DNA from: Loktanella sp. 3ANDIMAR09
GTDB lineage: Bacteria; Pseudomonadota; Alphaproteobacteria; Rhodobacterales; Rhodobacteraceae
Reading direction: 5' to 3'
Assembly: GCF_001420005.1 (NCBI RefSeq)
Contig: NZ_LJAK01000001.1
Coordinates: 487,428-551,427 of the forward strand
DNA: 64,000 nucleotides
Shown here: piece by piece, positions 9,529-18,971 of the stretch
Layout: each line of letters begins with the position of its first letter
Position numbering within the stretch: the stretch's first letter is position 1
Translations under genes and position numbers: made by a program
The notes under the pieces: model-generated
Database searches by the model: none
The model's input: the letters and a program-made list of their open reading frames with translations, nothing else
Told to the model about the DNA's origin: nothing

Positions 9529-9562
9529 GAGGGGCTGACAGGGCCGTTCCTGTCAGCCCCTC
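9529..9562 (+). other. perfect 14-bp hairpin between transporter and catabolic genes
   Basis: GAGGGGCTGACAGG (9529-9542), loop GCCGTT, CCTGTCAGCCCCTC (9549-9562). It has no long U-tract, so it is more likely an mRNA boundary or partial terminator than a full stop. It separates the ABC transporter genes from iolCDEB and could set different levels for the two halves of the operon. Confidence 0.75.
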
Positions 9563-9594
9563 ACACTGAAATTTCCGAAAAACAGGTGCGTCAC

Positions 9595-11505
9595 ATGACG
9601 AAACTTGATCTCATCACGATTGGCCGATCCTCCGTGGATCTCTATGGCGCGCAGATCGGCGGCCGGTTGGAGGACATGGGGTCGTTCGACAAATATATCG
9701 GCGGCAGTCCGACGAACATCGCCTGCGGCACCGCCCGTCTGGGCCTGAAATCCGCCGTGATCACCGCCGTTGGTGACGAACACATGGGCCGTTTCATCAC
9801 CGAACAGCTGACGCGCGAGGGGGTCAGCACCGACGGGGTCAAGGTGGACCCCGAACGTCTGACCGCGCTGGTCCTGCTGGGCATCCGGGATCAGGAACAG
9901 TTTCCACTGATTTTCTATCGTGAAAACTGCGCGGACATGGGGCTGACGGTCGATGACATAGACCCTGCGTTCATCCAGTCGGCCCGCGCCGTCGTGGCCA
10001 CCGGCACGCATCTGAGCCATCCGCAGGTCGAGGCCGCGACGATCAAGGCGCTGGAGATCGCGCGCGCGGCCGGTCTGCAAACCGCATTGGATATCGATTA
10101 CCGTCCAAACCTCTGGGGCGTGGCCGGGCATGGCGACGGCGAAAACCGTTTTGTCGCAAGCGATGCGGTCACGACGAAACTGCAATCCACGCTGCATCTG
10201 TTCGACCTCATCGTAGGCACCGAAGAGGAATTTCATATCGCGGGCGGGACAACCGATACGATTGCAGCATTGCGTGCCGTCCGGGCCGTCAGCGGTGCCA
10301 CACTGGTGTGCAAGCGGGGCGCTGATGGGGCGGTGGCCTTTGTCGGTGAAATTCCCGACAGTCTGGACGATGGCGCGGCAGGTCCGGGTTTCCCGATCGA
10401 GGTGTTCAACGTGCTGGGGGCCGGTGACGGTTTCATGTCCGGCCTGCTGAAAGGCTGGCTGGACGGAGTGGATTGGCCAACGGCGCTGAAATACGCAAAC
10501 GCCTGCGGTGCCTTTGCGGTCAGCCGCCATGGCTGCACGCCCGCCTATCCGTCGTGGGAAGAGCTGCAATTTTTCTTTGCGCGCGGGATCAAGCGTCCGG
10601 ACCTGCGCAATGATGCGGAACTGGAACAGGTCCATTGGGCCACCAACCGGTCGGGTGACTGGTCCACGGTCAGGACCTTTGCGTTCGATCACCGGCTCCA
10701 GCTGGAAGAGATGCAGGGCTATTCGCTGGAAAAGGGCGCAGCCTTCAAGGAATTGTGCCTTGCCGCCGCATTGAAGGTTCAGGACGGCAAGCCGGGCTAT
10801 GGCATCTTGTGCGACAACCGGATCGGGCGGTCTGCCTTGCATCAGGCGTCCGGCACAGGCCTGTGGATCGGTCGTCCGACCGAACTGCCGGGATCGCGCC
10901 CTATCGCGTTCGAGCCGGAACTGGGCGAAGACCTGGGAAATCTGCGCGAATGGGCGCGTGAAAATGTCGTCAAACTGCTGGTGTTCTGCCACCCCGACGA
11001 TGACGACAAGACGTTCAAGATGCAGATCGCGCGGGTCAAACGACTGTTCACGGCGGCGCGGCGCAACGGGCTGGAATTCCTGCTGGAAATCATCCCGTCC
11101 AAGGTCGGCCCCGTTGATGACCAGACATCCGCCACGCTGATCCAGTCTTTCTACGACGCGGGCGTCTATCCAGACTGGTGGAAGCTGGAGCCGTTCAAGA
11201 CCGATGCGGCATGGGTAAATGCCGTCGCCGCAATCGAGAGAAACGATCCGCGGACCCGCGGGATCGTCGTGCTGGGGTTGGACGCGCCCGAAGCTGAACT
11301 GGCGGCCAGTTTCGCGCTTGCCGCGCGCCAACCCTTGGTCAAGGGTTTCGCGGTGGGGCGCACCATCTTTGGTGATGCGGCGCGGGCCTGGCTCAAGGGT
11401 GATATGGACGACGATGCGGCCATATCGCAGATGGTCGGTCGCTATTCCCGGCTTTGCGATATCTGGGACAAGGCGCGGGCCGATGCCCGCCTGAACGAGG
11501 AGTGA
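9595..11505 (+). CDS. iolC: 5-dehydro-2-deoxygluconokinase fused to DUF2090 aldolase-like domain
   Basis: The 636-residue product joins two parts. Residues 1 to about 320 are a PfkB-family kinase (GGSPTNIACG near 36-45; GAGDGF near 276, with the catalytic Asp) that phosphorylates 5-dehydro-2-deoxygluconate. Residues about 330-636 are a DUF2090 domain resembling class I aldolases, proposed to replace IolJ in cleaving the phosphorylated product. This fused form is common in Proteobacteria. No separate iolJ is present here, in keeping with the fusion. The ATG at 9595 is preferred over a TTG at 9517 that would place a hairpin inside the coding region; the ribosome site is weak. IolD follows four bases later. 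Confidence 0.92.
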   Translation: MTKLDLITIGRSSVDLYGAQIGGRLEDMGSFDKYIGGSPTNIACGTARLGLKSAVITAVGDEHMGRFITEQLTREGVSTDGVKVDPERLTALVLLGIRDQEQFPLIFYRENCADMGLTVDDIDPAFIQSARAVVATGTHLSHPQVEAATIKALEIARAAGLQTALDIDYRPNLWGVAGHGDGENRFVASDAVTTKLQSTLHLFDLIVGTEEEFHIAGGTTDTIAALRAVRAVSGATLVCKRGADGAVAFVGEIPDSLDDGAAGPGFPIEVFNVLGAGDGFMSGLLKGWLDGVDWPTALKYANACGAFAVSRHGCTPAYPSWEELQFFFARGIKRPDLRNDAELEQVHWATNRSGDWSTVRTFAFDHRLQLEEMQGYSLEKGAAFKELCLAAALKVQDGKPGYGILCDNRIGRSALHQASGTGLWIGRPTELPGSRPIAFEPELGEDLGNLREWARENVVKLLVFCHPDDDDKTFKMQIARVKRLFTAARRNGLEFLLEIIPSKVGPVDDQTSATLIQSFYDAGVYPDWWKLEPFKTDAAWVNAVAAIERNDPRTRGIVVLGLDAPEAELAASFALAARQPLVKGFAVGRTIFGDAARAWLKGDMDDDAAISQMVGRYSRLCDIWDKARADARLNEE

Positions 11506-11509
11506 TCCG

Positions 11510-13339
11510 ATGACCAAGACGATCCGACTGACGGCCGCACAGGCCATGGTGCGCTATATCGCGGCCCAGCAGAACGCCGATGGCGACCGCTTTGTCGAAG
11601 GCTGCTGGGCGATCTTTGGGCACGGCAACGTCGCCGGGATCGGCGAGGCGCTGCATGCGGCCAAGGAAACATTTCCGACGTGGCGCGGCCACAACGAACA
11701 GACAATGGCGCATGCCGCCATCGCCTACGCCAAGCAGTCGGGTCGTCGCAAGGCCATGGCCGTGACGTCCTCGATCGGGCCGGGGGCGGCCAACATGGTG
11801 ACGGCGGCGGCGCTTGCGCATGTGAACCGTTTGCCGGTCCTGCTGATCCCCGGCGACGTCTTTGCCGATCGTGGCCCCGACCCGGTTTTGCAACAGGTCG
11901 AGGACTGGACCGACGGCACGGTGACCGTCAACGACATCTTTAAACCGGTGACGCGCTATTTCGACCGTATCATGCGCCCCGAACAGCTGTTGACGGCCCT
12001 GCCACGGGCATTCCGGGTCATGACCGACCCGGCCGAATGTGGCCCGGTGTGTCTGTCGTTCTGTCAGGACGTACAGGCCGAAGCCTATGATTTCCCCGAA
12101 AGCTTCTTTGAACCAAAGGTCTGGCATCAGCGCCGTATGCGCCCCGACACACAAGAGTTGCAGGATGTGGCCGACCTGATCCGCAAGGCGAAACGTCCGG
12201 TGATCGTGGCGGGCGGCGGGGTGCATTACAGCGGTGCCACCGACGCGCTCGCGGCCTTTGCGGAGGCACACAACATCCCGGTGACCGAAACGCAGGCCGG
12301 CAAATCCGCGCTGCCGTGGGATCATCCGCTGAACATGGGGCCGATCGGTGTGACCGGTGGCGCAGCCGCGAACACGGTCTGCGCCGAGGCTGACGTGGTA
12401 ATCGGAATAGGCACCCGTTTTCAGGATTTCACCACCGGATCATGGGGCCTGTTCGCCAATCCCGTGCGCAAGCTGATTTCCCTGAACGTCGCGGCCTATG
12501 ACGCGATGAAACATGGTGCGGTGCCGTTGCAATCTGACGCCCTGATCGGCTTGCAGGAATTGGGGGATCTGCTGAAAGGCCACGTCTCTCCCGGTGCGGT
12601 TGACGGGCTCAAGTCCGACTGGTTCGCGCAGGTCGATCCGCTGACCGACGCCCCTGACGGCAATACGCTGGCCACCGACATGCAAGTGATCGGTGCCGTG
12701 CAGCGCGCCGCCCACGAACAGACCGTTGTCATGTGCGCAGCCGGGACCATGCCGGGCGAATTGCACAAGCTGTGGAAGGCGGGCAAACCCGGCAGCTATC
12801 ACATGGAATACGGTTTCAGCTGCATGGGCTATGAAATCGCGGGCGCGATGGGCATCAAGATGGCCGAGCCCCATCGCGATGTGATCTGTTTCACCGGCGA
12901 CGGCACCTATATGATGGCCAATTCCGAAATGGCGACGGCGGCGATGATGGGGATACCCTTTACCGTCGTGGTCACGGACAATCGTGGCTATGGCTGCATC
13001 AACCGATTGCAGATGGGCACCGGCGGGGCAGAGTTCAACAACCTGCTGGACCACGCCATCGGCGGTGAAAATTCCAGGATCGACTTTGCAAAGCACGCGG
13101 AATCCATGGGGGCCGTCAGCATCAAGGTCAGTTCGATCGCAGAGCTGGAACAGGCGCTGACGCGCCGGGCAGAGGCCAAGGGCCCCTATGTGATTGTCAT
13201 TGACACAGACCCCTACCCCAGCACCGAACCGGGGGGCACCTGGTGGGATGTGGGTGTGCCAGAGGTCAGCACCCGTGCCGAAGTGAATGCCGCGCGTGCG
13301 GCCTATGAAACCAACAAGAAAAAACAAAGGGCCGACTGA
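11510..13339 (+). CDS. iolD: 3D-(3,5/4)-trihydroxycyclohexane-1,2-dione acylhydrolase
   Basis: IolD is a thiamine-diphosphate enzyme that opens the inositol ring, giving 5-deoxy-D-glucuronate. The 609-residue protein has the three-domain acetolactate-synthase-like layout. The N-terminal Pyr domain carries the catalytic Glu near residue 63 (GHNEQTMAHAA), then comes the central domain, and the C-terminal PP domain has the GDGTYMMANSE cofactor and Mg-binding motif near residue 463. It ends by a one-base overlap with iolE (TGATG). Confidence 0.94.
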   Translation: MTKTIRLTAAQAMVRYIAAQQNADGDRFVEGCWAIFGHGNVAGIGEALHAAKETFPTWRGHNEQTMAHAAIAYAKQSGRRKAMAVTSSIGPGAANMVTAAALAHVNRLPVLLIPGDVFADRGPDPVLQQVEDWTDGTVTVNDIFKPVTRYFDRIMRPEQLLTALPRAFRVMTDPAECGPVCLSFCQDVQAEAYDFPESFFEPKVWHQRRMRPDTQELQDVADLIRKAKRPVIVAGGGVHYSGATDALAAFAEAHNIPVTETQAGKSALPWDHPLNMGPIGVTGGAAANTVCAEADVVIGIGTRFQDFTTGSWGLFANPVRKLISLNVAAYDAMKHGAVPLQSDALIGLQELGDLLKGHVSPGAVDGLKSDWFAQVDPLTDAPDGNTLATDMQVIGAVQRAAHEQTVVMCAAGTMPGELHKLWKAGKPGSYHMEYGFSCMGYEIAGAMGIKMAEPHRDVICFTGDGTYMMANSEMATAAMMGIPFTVVVTDNRGYGCINRLQMGTGGAEFNNLLDHAIGGENSRIDFAKHAESMGAVSIKVSSIAELEQALTRRAEAKGPYVIVIDTDPYPSTEPGGTWWDVGVPEVSTRAEVNAARAAYETNKKKQRAD

Positions 13340-14244
13340 TGTCTGTCAAAATCGGAATTTCGCTGATCGCGTGGCAAAACGACGATCTGCCAGAGCTGAC
13401 CAAGGACTATACCACCGAAGGTGCCATGCAGGACGCTGCCCGGATCGGCTACAAGGGGGTCGAACGTGGCCGCCGGATGCCGGCCGATACGGATGGCCTG
13501 CGTGCCTATCTAGACACATACGGGGTCGTGCTGTGCGGCGGTTGGTGTTCGGGCAACCTGATGGTCACGACGGTGGCCGAGGAACAGGCGGCGATCCGTC
13601 AGCAGGTCGAACAATTCGCGGCCCTCAATGCGCCCTGTATCGTCTATGCCGAATGTTCAAACACCATTCAGGGCATGCTGAACACGCCCGTCAGTCAGCG
13701 CCCCAAGCTGTCCCGCGACGAGGTGCTGGCCTATGCCGCAAAACTGTCCGAGGTCGCCAAGTGGTCCGCCGACACGGGGGTCACGCTCAGCTATCATCAT
13801 CACATGGGGGCGATGGTCCAGGACGCCGAGGACATCGACTGGCTGATGGAAGGGTCCACCGATGATCTGACCCTGCTTTACGATACAGGTCATCTGCATT
13901 TTGCGGGTGCCGATCCGGTGGCGGTTCTGGACAAATGGGGGCACCGCGTCAGTCACGTGCACTTCAAGGATGTGCGCCAGCCGGTGCTGGACTGGGTGAA
14001 CGCGCAGGACAAAAGCTTTCTCGATGGGGTTGCTGCGGGGGTTTACTCCGTGCCGGGTGACCCCGAGGGGTGCATCGATTTTCAGGCGATCACCGACAAG
14101 CTCGCGAAAATGGATTACCACGGCTGGATCGTGGTCGAGGCGGAACAGGACCCGGCCAAGGCCGCGCCCTATGAATATTCCAAAATCGGCTTTGACCATA
14201 TCACCGCGATCTGTGGTCGGTCCGGCCTGACAATCGAGGGATGA
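13339..14244 (+). CDS. iolE: inosose (2-keto-myo-inositol) dehydratase
   Basis: IolE removes water from 2-keto-myo-inositol to form the trihydroxycyclohexane-dione used by IolD. The 301-residue TIM barrel of the AP-endonuclease-2/xylose-isomerase superfamily begins with KIGISLIAWQNDDLPEL. It shows the metal-site stretches YHHHMG (near 152-157), LLYDTGHLHFAG, SHVHFKDVR and a late VVEAEQDP. Its start overlaps the iolD stop by one base and its end overlaps iolB by four, so the three genes are translationally coupled. Confidence 0.94.
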   Translation: MSVKIGISLIAWQNDDLPELTKDYTTEGAMQDAARIGYKGVERGRRMPADTDGLRAYLDTYGVVLCGGWCSGNLMVTTVAEEQAAIRQQVEQFAALNAPCIVYAECSNTIQGMLNTPVSQRPKLSRDEVLAYAAKLSEVAKWSADTGVTLSYHHHMGAMVQDAEDIDWLMEGSTDDLTLLYDTGHLHFAGADPVAVLDKWGHRVSHVHFKDVRQPVLDWVNAQDKSFLDGVAAGVYSVPGDPEGCIDFQAITDKLAKMDYHGWIVVEAEQDPAKAAPYEYSKIGFDHITAICGRSGLTIEG

Positions 14245-15056
14245 CCGACATGGCTGACCTGCTGAAAAAACCGTTCGGAACCCGTGGCAAGGTGCATCAG
14301 ATCACACCCGAGAGCGCGGGCTGGCGCTATGTCGGGTTCTCTTTGTACCGGCTGCGGGCCGGCGATACCGCAGCCGAGGTGACGGGCGACCGCGAAGTCA
14401 TTCTGGTAATGGTCGAAGGCAAGGCCGCGGTGAACGGCGCGGGACAGGACTGGGGCGTGTTGGGCGACCGGATGAACGTTTTCGAGAAAACGCCACCGCA
14501 TTCCCTGTATCTGCCCAATGGCACCGCATGGGAGGCAAAGGCCGAAACCGATTGCGTCATTGCCGTCTGTTCCGCCCCCGGCATCGGCGGCCATGCCGCG
14601 CGCCGGATCGGACCTGACGGGATCACGCTGACCGAACGTGGCAAGGGCACGAACACCCGTCACATCAACAACATCGCCATGGAAAACGAGGATTTTTGCG
14701 ACAGCCTGCTGGTGACAGAGGTGTTCACCCCGGCGGGCCATTGGTCATCCTATCCCAGCCACCGGCATGACGAAGACGATTTTCCGCGGATCACCTACCT
14801 CGAGGAGACGTATTACCATCGTCTGAACCCGGCCAATGGGTTCGGCGTGCAGCGGGTCTATACGGACGACGGCCTGTTGGATGAAACAATGGCCGTGAGC
14901 GACGGCGACGTGGTTCTGGTTCCGCGTGGGCATCATCCTTGCGGCGCGCCCTACGGGTTCGAGATGTACTACCTCAATGTGATGGCGGGACCGTTGCGCA
15001 AATGGCGGTTCGTCGCGGCCCCCGAGGTCGCGTGGATCATGGAAAGGGACGCCTGA
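14241..15056 (+). CDS. iolB: 5-deoxy-glucuronate isomerase
   Basis: IolB isomerises 5-deoxy-D-glucuronate, the IolD product, to 5-dehydro-2-deoxygluconate, the IolC substrate. The 271-residue bicupin contains PSHRHDEDDFPRITYLEETYYHR (His/Glu metal site) in the C-terminal half and VPRGHHPCGAPYGFEMYYLNVMAG near the end, both typical of the family. Its ATG overlaps the iolE stop (ATGA); a second ATG four codons on is also possible. Confidence 0.94.
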   Translation: MTDMADLLKKPFGTRGKVHQITPESAGWRYVGFSLYRLRAGDTAAEVTGDREVILVMVEGKAAVNGAGQDWGVLGDRMNVFEKTPPHSLYLPNGTAWEAKAETDCVIAVCSAPGIGGHAARRIGPDGITLTERGKGTNTRHINNIAMENEDFCDSLLVTEVFTPAGHWSSYPSHRHDEDDFPRITYLEETYYHRLNPANGFGVQRVYTDDGLLDETMAVSDGDVVLVPRGHHPCGAPYGFEMYYLNVMAGPLRKWRFVAAPEVAWIMERDA

Positions 15057-15057
15057 C

Positions 15058-15837
15058 ATGACCGCAGCGTTTCAACTGGCCGCCTGTGCAGAAATGCTCT
15101 GGCAGGACAGGCCGATTGCCTGGCGTGCGGCCAGATTGCACGAAATGGGTTTCGGCGTCGGTCTGTGGAACTGGCCCGCATGGGATATCGACGCGCTGGA
15201 ACGGACCGGTGCCCATTTTACAATCATGAACGGCTACCTCGAAGGGCGTCTGGCCGATGACGACGGGGCCGAGATGCTGCTGAAATCTGCCCTTGAAACG
15301 GTGCAGATCGGCAAGAGGTTGGGCGTGGACCGGTTGAACCTGCACGGCACCGGATTAGGCGATGGCGGAATCCCGATCCGGCAGCACGATGTGACAACCG
15401 GGGCAATGTGGCTCAAGGCGCGTGATACGCTCAATCGCGTCTGCGATCTGGCGGAAACCCATGATGTCGTCTTTACGCTGGAAAATCTGAACCAGCTGGA
15501 TCATCCGGGCTGTCCGTTCGGCTCGACGGCCGATGTGCTCGCACTTGTGTCGCAGATCGACCGCCCGCAACTGTACATCAATCTGGACCTGTATCATACC
15601 CAGATCGGCGAGGGTGACCTGATCCGCTGGTGTGAAAAATGCCTGCCCTGGATCGGAGAGGTTCAGGTGGCCGACAATCCGGGCCGCTGCGAGCCCGGCA
15701 CGGGCGAGGTGAACTACAAGGCCGTGGCCCAGGCTCTGCACCGGATCGGATATGCAGGCCCGGTCGCCCTCGAATCCTTTGCCAAAGGCACGGATGAGGC
15801 CGCACTGGAGGCGTTTCGCGCTGCGTTCACGCTGTAG
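15058..15837 (+). CDS. TIM-barrel isomerase of the hydroxypyruvate isomerase family
   Basis: This 259-residue protein is of the AP-endonuclease-2 superfamily. TLENLN (Glu near 142), YINLDLYHTQ (Asp near 176), EVQVADNPGRCEPGTGEVNY and a late LESF provide the expected metal ligands. The ADNPGRxEPGTGE signature is that of hydroxypyruvate isomerase (Hyi). As the last gene of the inositol operon, one base after iolB, it may instead act on an inositol intermediate, for example as a keto-inositol isomerase letting other inositol isomers enter the pathway. The substrate cannot be settled from sequence. Confidence 0.8.
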   Translation: MTAAFQLAACAEMLWQDRPIAWRAARLHEMGFGVGLWNWPAWDIDALERTGAHFTIMNGYLEGRLADDDGAEMLLKSALETVQIGKRLGVDRLNLHGTGLGDGGIPIRQHDVTTGAMWLKARDTLNRVCDLAETHDVVFTLENLNQLDHPGCPFGSTADVLALVSQIDRPQLYINLDLYHTQIGEGDLIRWCEKCLPWIGEVQVADNPGRCEPGTGEVNYKAVAQALHRIGYAGPVALESFAKGTDEAALEAFRAAFTL

Positions 15838-15959
15838 CCGCGCCTTAGGTCGCCATGCGGTTTCTTCACGCTGGCCGGTGTTTGATGGCACGGCACTTTT
15901 CCCCTGCGGCGCAATAGGCTAGGACGACGCGATATGTCGCCAAACAAGGGGCCGGGTGC

Positions 15960-18356
15960 GTGAAATTTTCTTTGTCGTGGTTGAAAACCCATTTGGACAC
16001 CGATGCTTCTGTCGAAGAGATTGCGGAAACCTTGACAGATCTCGGGCTCGAGGTTGAAGGCATCGAAAATCCGGCCGAACGTTTGCGCGACTTTACAATC
16101 GGTTACGTGGCCTCGGCGGAAAAGCATCCTGATGCGGACAAGTTGCGGGTTTGCCAAGTCGAAACCAAGGATGGATTGCAGCAGATCATCTGTGGTGCGC
16201 CGAATGCGCGGCAGGGGATCACCGTCGTCGTGGCGCATCCCGGCGTCTATGTTCCCGGAATCGACACCACGATCGGCGTGGGCAAAATCCGCGGCATCGA
16301 AAGTTTCGGCATGATGGCGTCCGAGCGCGAGCTTGAACTGTCCGAAGAGCATGACGGCATCATCGAACTGCCGCAGGGCGATGTCGGGCAAAGCTTTGCC
16401 GATTGGTTGGCGCAGCACGATCCCGCGCGGGTCGATCCTGTCATCGAAATTGCGATCACCCCAAACCGTCCCGATGCGCTGGGCGTGCGCGGCGTGGCGC
16501 GTGATCTGGCGGCACGCGGGATCGGCAAGCTGCGCCCGCTTGCAGCGCCGGCCTTGCAGGGCAACGGTGCCCCGGCGGTCGGTGTGTCGATCGCAGATGA
16601 TACCCAGGACGGGTGTCCCGTGTTTTGTGGTCGTCTGATCGAGGGTGTGACGAATGGCCCGTCCCCCGCGTGGTTGCAGCAGCGTCTGACGTCCATCGGT
16701 TTGCGGCCGATCAGCTTCCTTGTGGATGTGACGAATTTCTACACCTACGACCTGAACCGCCCGTTGCATGTCTTTGACGCGGACAAGGTATCTGGCGATC
16801 TGCGCGTTCACCGTGCATCGGGTGGCGAAGAGATCGTCGCGCTGGATGACAAGACCTACACGCTGTCCGCAGGTCAGATCGTGATTTCCGACGACAACGG
16901 ACCCGTCAGCATCGCAGGTATCATGGGCGGCGCGGCGACAGGCTGCACCGCCGATACAACCCGCGTTTTTGTTGAAAGCGCCTATTGGGACCCGGTGCAG
17001 ATTGCCTACGCAGGCCGCGCCTTGCGGATCAATTCCGATGCCCGCTACCGGTTCGAGCGCGGGATTGATCCTGCGTTCACGCCAGAGGGTCTGGACCATG
17101 CCTGTGCGTTGATCGTGGACACGGTCGGCGGTCAGGTCAGCGACATGGTGACCGCCGGTGCCGTGCCTGACGTGGCGCGCAGCTATCGGCTGGATACTGA
17201 CCGTGTCATCAGCCTTGTGGGCATGGATATTCCGGCCGACACACAGCGCCAAACCCTGACTGCGCTGGGGTTTGTTCTGGACGGCGATCAGGCCCATGTG
17301 CCCAGCTGGCGGCCCGATGTGCAGGGCGAGGCTGATCTGGTCGAAGAAGTGGCACGCATCGCGTCGCTGACCAAATTGCAGGGAAAACCGTTGCCACGCA
17401 CTCAGCCCGGCGTTCCCAAACCGGTTCTGACGCCACAGCAGGCCCGCGCACAGGCGGCGCGGCGCACGGCAGCAGCGCTGGGTTACAACGAATGCGTGAC
17501 CTATAGCTTTATCGATGCGGCCTCTGCCGCGATGTTCGGGGGCGGGTCCGATGCCACGCGTCTGGAAAACCCCATCAGTTCCGAAATGTCACATATGCGC
17601 CCCGCGTTGCTGCCGGGTCTGTTGCAGGCCGCCGCACGTAACCAGACGCGTGGGATCGCTGACATGGCCCTGTTCGAGGTCGGTGATATTTTTGCTGGCG
17701 GTGAACCGGGTGAACAATCACCTTGCGTGACTGGTATCCTGATCGGGCGCACCGGCCCCCGCGATACATTCGGCGCATCGCGCCCGGTGGACCTGTTCGA
17801 CGCCAAGGCCGATGCCGAGGCGATCCTTGCGGCCATCGGTGCGCCTGCGAAATCGCAGGTGATGCGGGATGGGCCGGACTGGTTCCACCCCGGTCGGCAT
17901 GGGCAAATCTGCCTGGGACCGAAAAAGGTTCTGGGTATCTTCGGAGAGCTGCATCCAAAGGTGCTGGCCGATATGGGGGTCAAGGGACCGGCAGTCGGGT
18001 TCACGTTGTTCCCTGCCGAAGTTCCCCTTCCGCGGTCCAAGACCAATACGCGCCCGGCATTGACGGCAACCGATTTGCAGGCGGTCGAACGTGATTTTGC
18101 CTTTGTTGTGGATGCGGATGTCCCCGCGCAGACGCTAATGAATGCGGCGGCCGGCGCGGACAAGGCGTTGATCGCAGAGGTGCGTCTGTTCGATGAATTC
18201 ATCGGCGGCAATCTGGGCGAGGGCAAGAAATCCCTTGCGATCACGGTGCGGTTGCAGCCGACCGAAGCGACCTTGACCGATAAACAGATCGAGGCGGTTG
18301 GCGCACAGATCGTGGCCAAGGTCACCAAGGCAACAGGCGGCGCATTGCGCAGCTGA
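15960..18356 (+). CDS. pheT: phenylalanyl-tRNA synthetase beta subunit
   Basis: It pairs with PheS to charge tRNA-Phe. The 798-residue protein has the N-terminal tRNA-binding fold (about 39-150), B3/B4 (about 210-380), B5 (about 400-470), the catalytic-like core (NPISSEMSHMRPALLPGLL) and the C-terminal ferredoxin-like anticodon-binding domain (about 705-798). The start is GTG at 15960, giving MKFSLSWLKTHL. pheS is not adjacent; the gene stands between the inositol cluster and ytoQ. The 122 bases before it show no clear leader peptide or T-box. Confidence 0.95.
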   Translation: MKFSLSWLKTHLDTDASVEEIAETLTDLGLEVEGIENPAERLRDFTIGYVASAEKHPDADKLRVCQVETKDGLQQIICGAPNARQGITVVVAHPGVYVPGIDTTIGVGKIRGIESFGMMASERELELSEEHDGIIELPQGDVGQSFADWLAQHDPARVDPVIEIAITPNRPDALGVRGVARDLAARGIGKLRPLAAPALQGNGAPAVGVSIADDTQDGCPVFCGRLIEGVTNGPSPAWLQQRLTSIGLRPISFLVDVTNFYTYDLNRPLHVFDADKVSGDLRVHRASGGEEIVALDDKTYTLSAGQIVISDDNGPVSIAGIMGGAATGCTADTTRVFVESAYWDPVQIAYAGRALRINSDARYRFERGIDPAFTPEGLDHACALIVDTVGGQVSDMVTAGAVPDVARSYRLDTDRVISLVGMDIPADTQRQTLTALGFVLDGDQAHVPSWRPDVQGEADLVEEVARIASLTKLQGKPLPRTQPGVPKPVLTPQQARAQAARRTAAALGYNECVTYSFIDAASAAMFGGGSDATRLENPISSEMSHMRPALLPGLLQAAARNQTRGIADMALFEVGDIFAGGEPGEQSPCVTGILIGRTGPRDTFGASRPVDLFDAKADAEAILAAIGAPAKSQVMRDGPDWFHPGRHGQICLGPKKVLGIFGELHPKVLADMGVKGPAVGFTLFPAEVPLPRSKTNTRPALTATDLQAVERDFAFVVDADVPAQTLMNAAAGADKALIAEVRLFDEFIGGNLGEGKKSLAITVRLQPTEATLTDKQIEAVGAQIVAKVTKATGGALRS

Positions 18357-18369
18357 CGAGGGGAACGCG

Positions 18370-18813
18370 ATGAAAGTCTACCTGTCTGGCGAAATCCATA
18401 CGGACTGGCGTGACCGGATCACCGCGGCTGCCGCTGATCTGGACGTGACGTTTGCCGGACCGGTGACGGATCATGCCGCCTCTGACGATTGCGGTGTGGC
18501 CATCATGGGGGCCGAGGACCAGAAATTCTGGCACGATCACAAGGGTGCGAAATTGAATGCCATTCGCACCCGCCAGGGGATCGAAAGCGCGGACATCGTC
18601 GTTGTGCGGTTCGGCGACCAATACAAGCAGTGGAATGCAGCCTTTGATGCAGGCATGGCCGCAGCGCTGGGCAAATCGCTGATCGTGATGCATGGACCGG
18701 ACCATCAGCATGCCCTGAAAGAGGTCGACGCCGCCGCATTGGCCGTCGTCGAGACACCGCAACAGGTGGTTGATATCCTGACCTATGTCCTGAACGGGAC
18801 GCTGCCCGATTGA
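18370..18813 (+). CDS. YtoQ family protein
   Basis: A 147-residue soluble protein matching the YtoQ family, which has a nucleoside 2-deoxyribosyltransferase-like Rossmann fold. It opens with KVYLSGEIHTDWRD, and the middle has RTRQGIESADIVVVRFGDQYKQWNAAFDAGMAAALGK, a pattern shared with that fold. The biochemical function is unknown. GAGGGG lies before the ATG at good spacing, 13 bases after the pheT stop, so it is probably in the pheT transcript. Confidence 0.85.
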   Translation: MKVYLSGEIHTDWRDRITAAAADLDVTFAGPVTDHAASDDCGVAIMGAEDQKFWHDHKGAKLNAIRTRQGIESADIVVVRFGDQYKQWNAAFDAGMAAALGKSLIVMHGPDHQHALKEVDAAALAVVETPQQVVDILTYVLNGTLPD

Positions 18814-18971
18814 CCTTGACCCCCATTTTTCGTGGCCGGTCGCGCGCAAATGCCGCGGTTTCGTCAACTCTGTGTAGAAAAAGCTATCTTTTTTTTAGAA
18901 TGGCTCTTAATCGTCCTTGGCATCCGGGAATTGCGGCATGACGCCGCATAAGGTTTGGGGAACAAAAACAC

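Noticed and set aside
9553..11547. 664-codon open frame antisense to iolC
   Set aside because: It is the mirror of a well-supported two-domain enzyme in GC-rich DNA, has no family similarity or ribosome site, and is Arg/Gln-rich as expected of a shadow frame.
15714..17297. 527-codon antisense frame across the hyi-like gene and pheT
   Set aside because: It spans two real genes on the plus strand and reads as low-complexity Arg/Ala/Gly-rich sequence.
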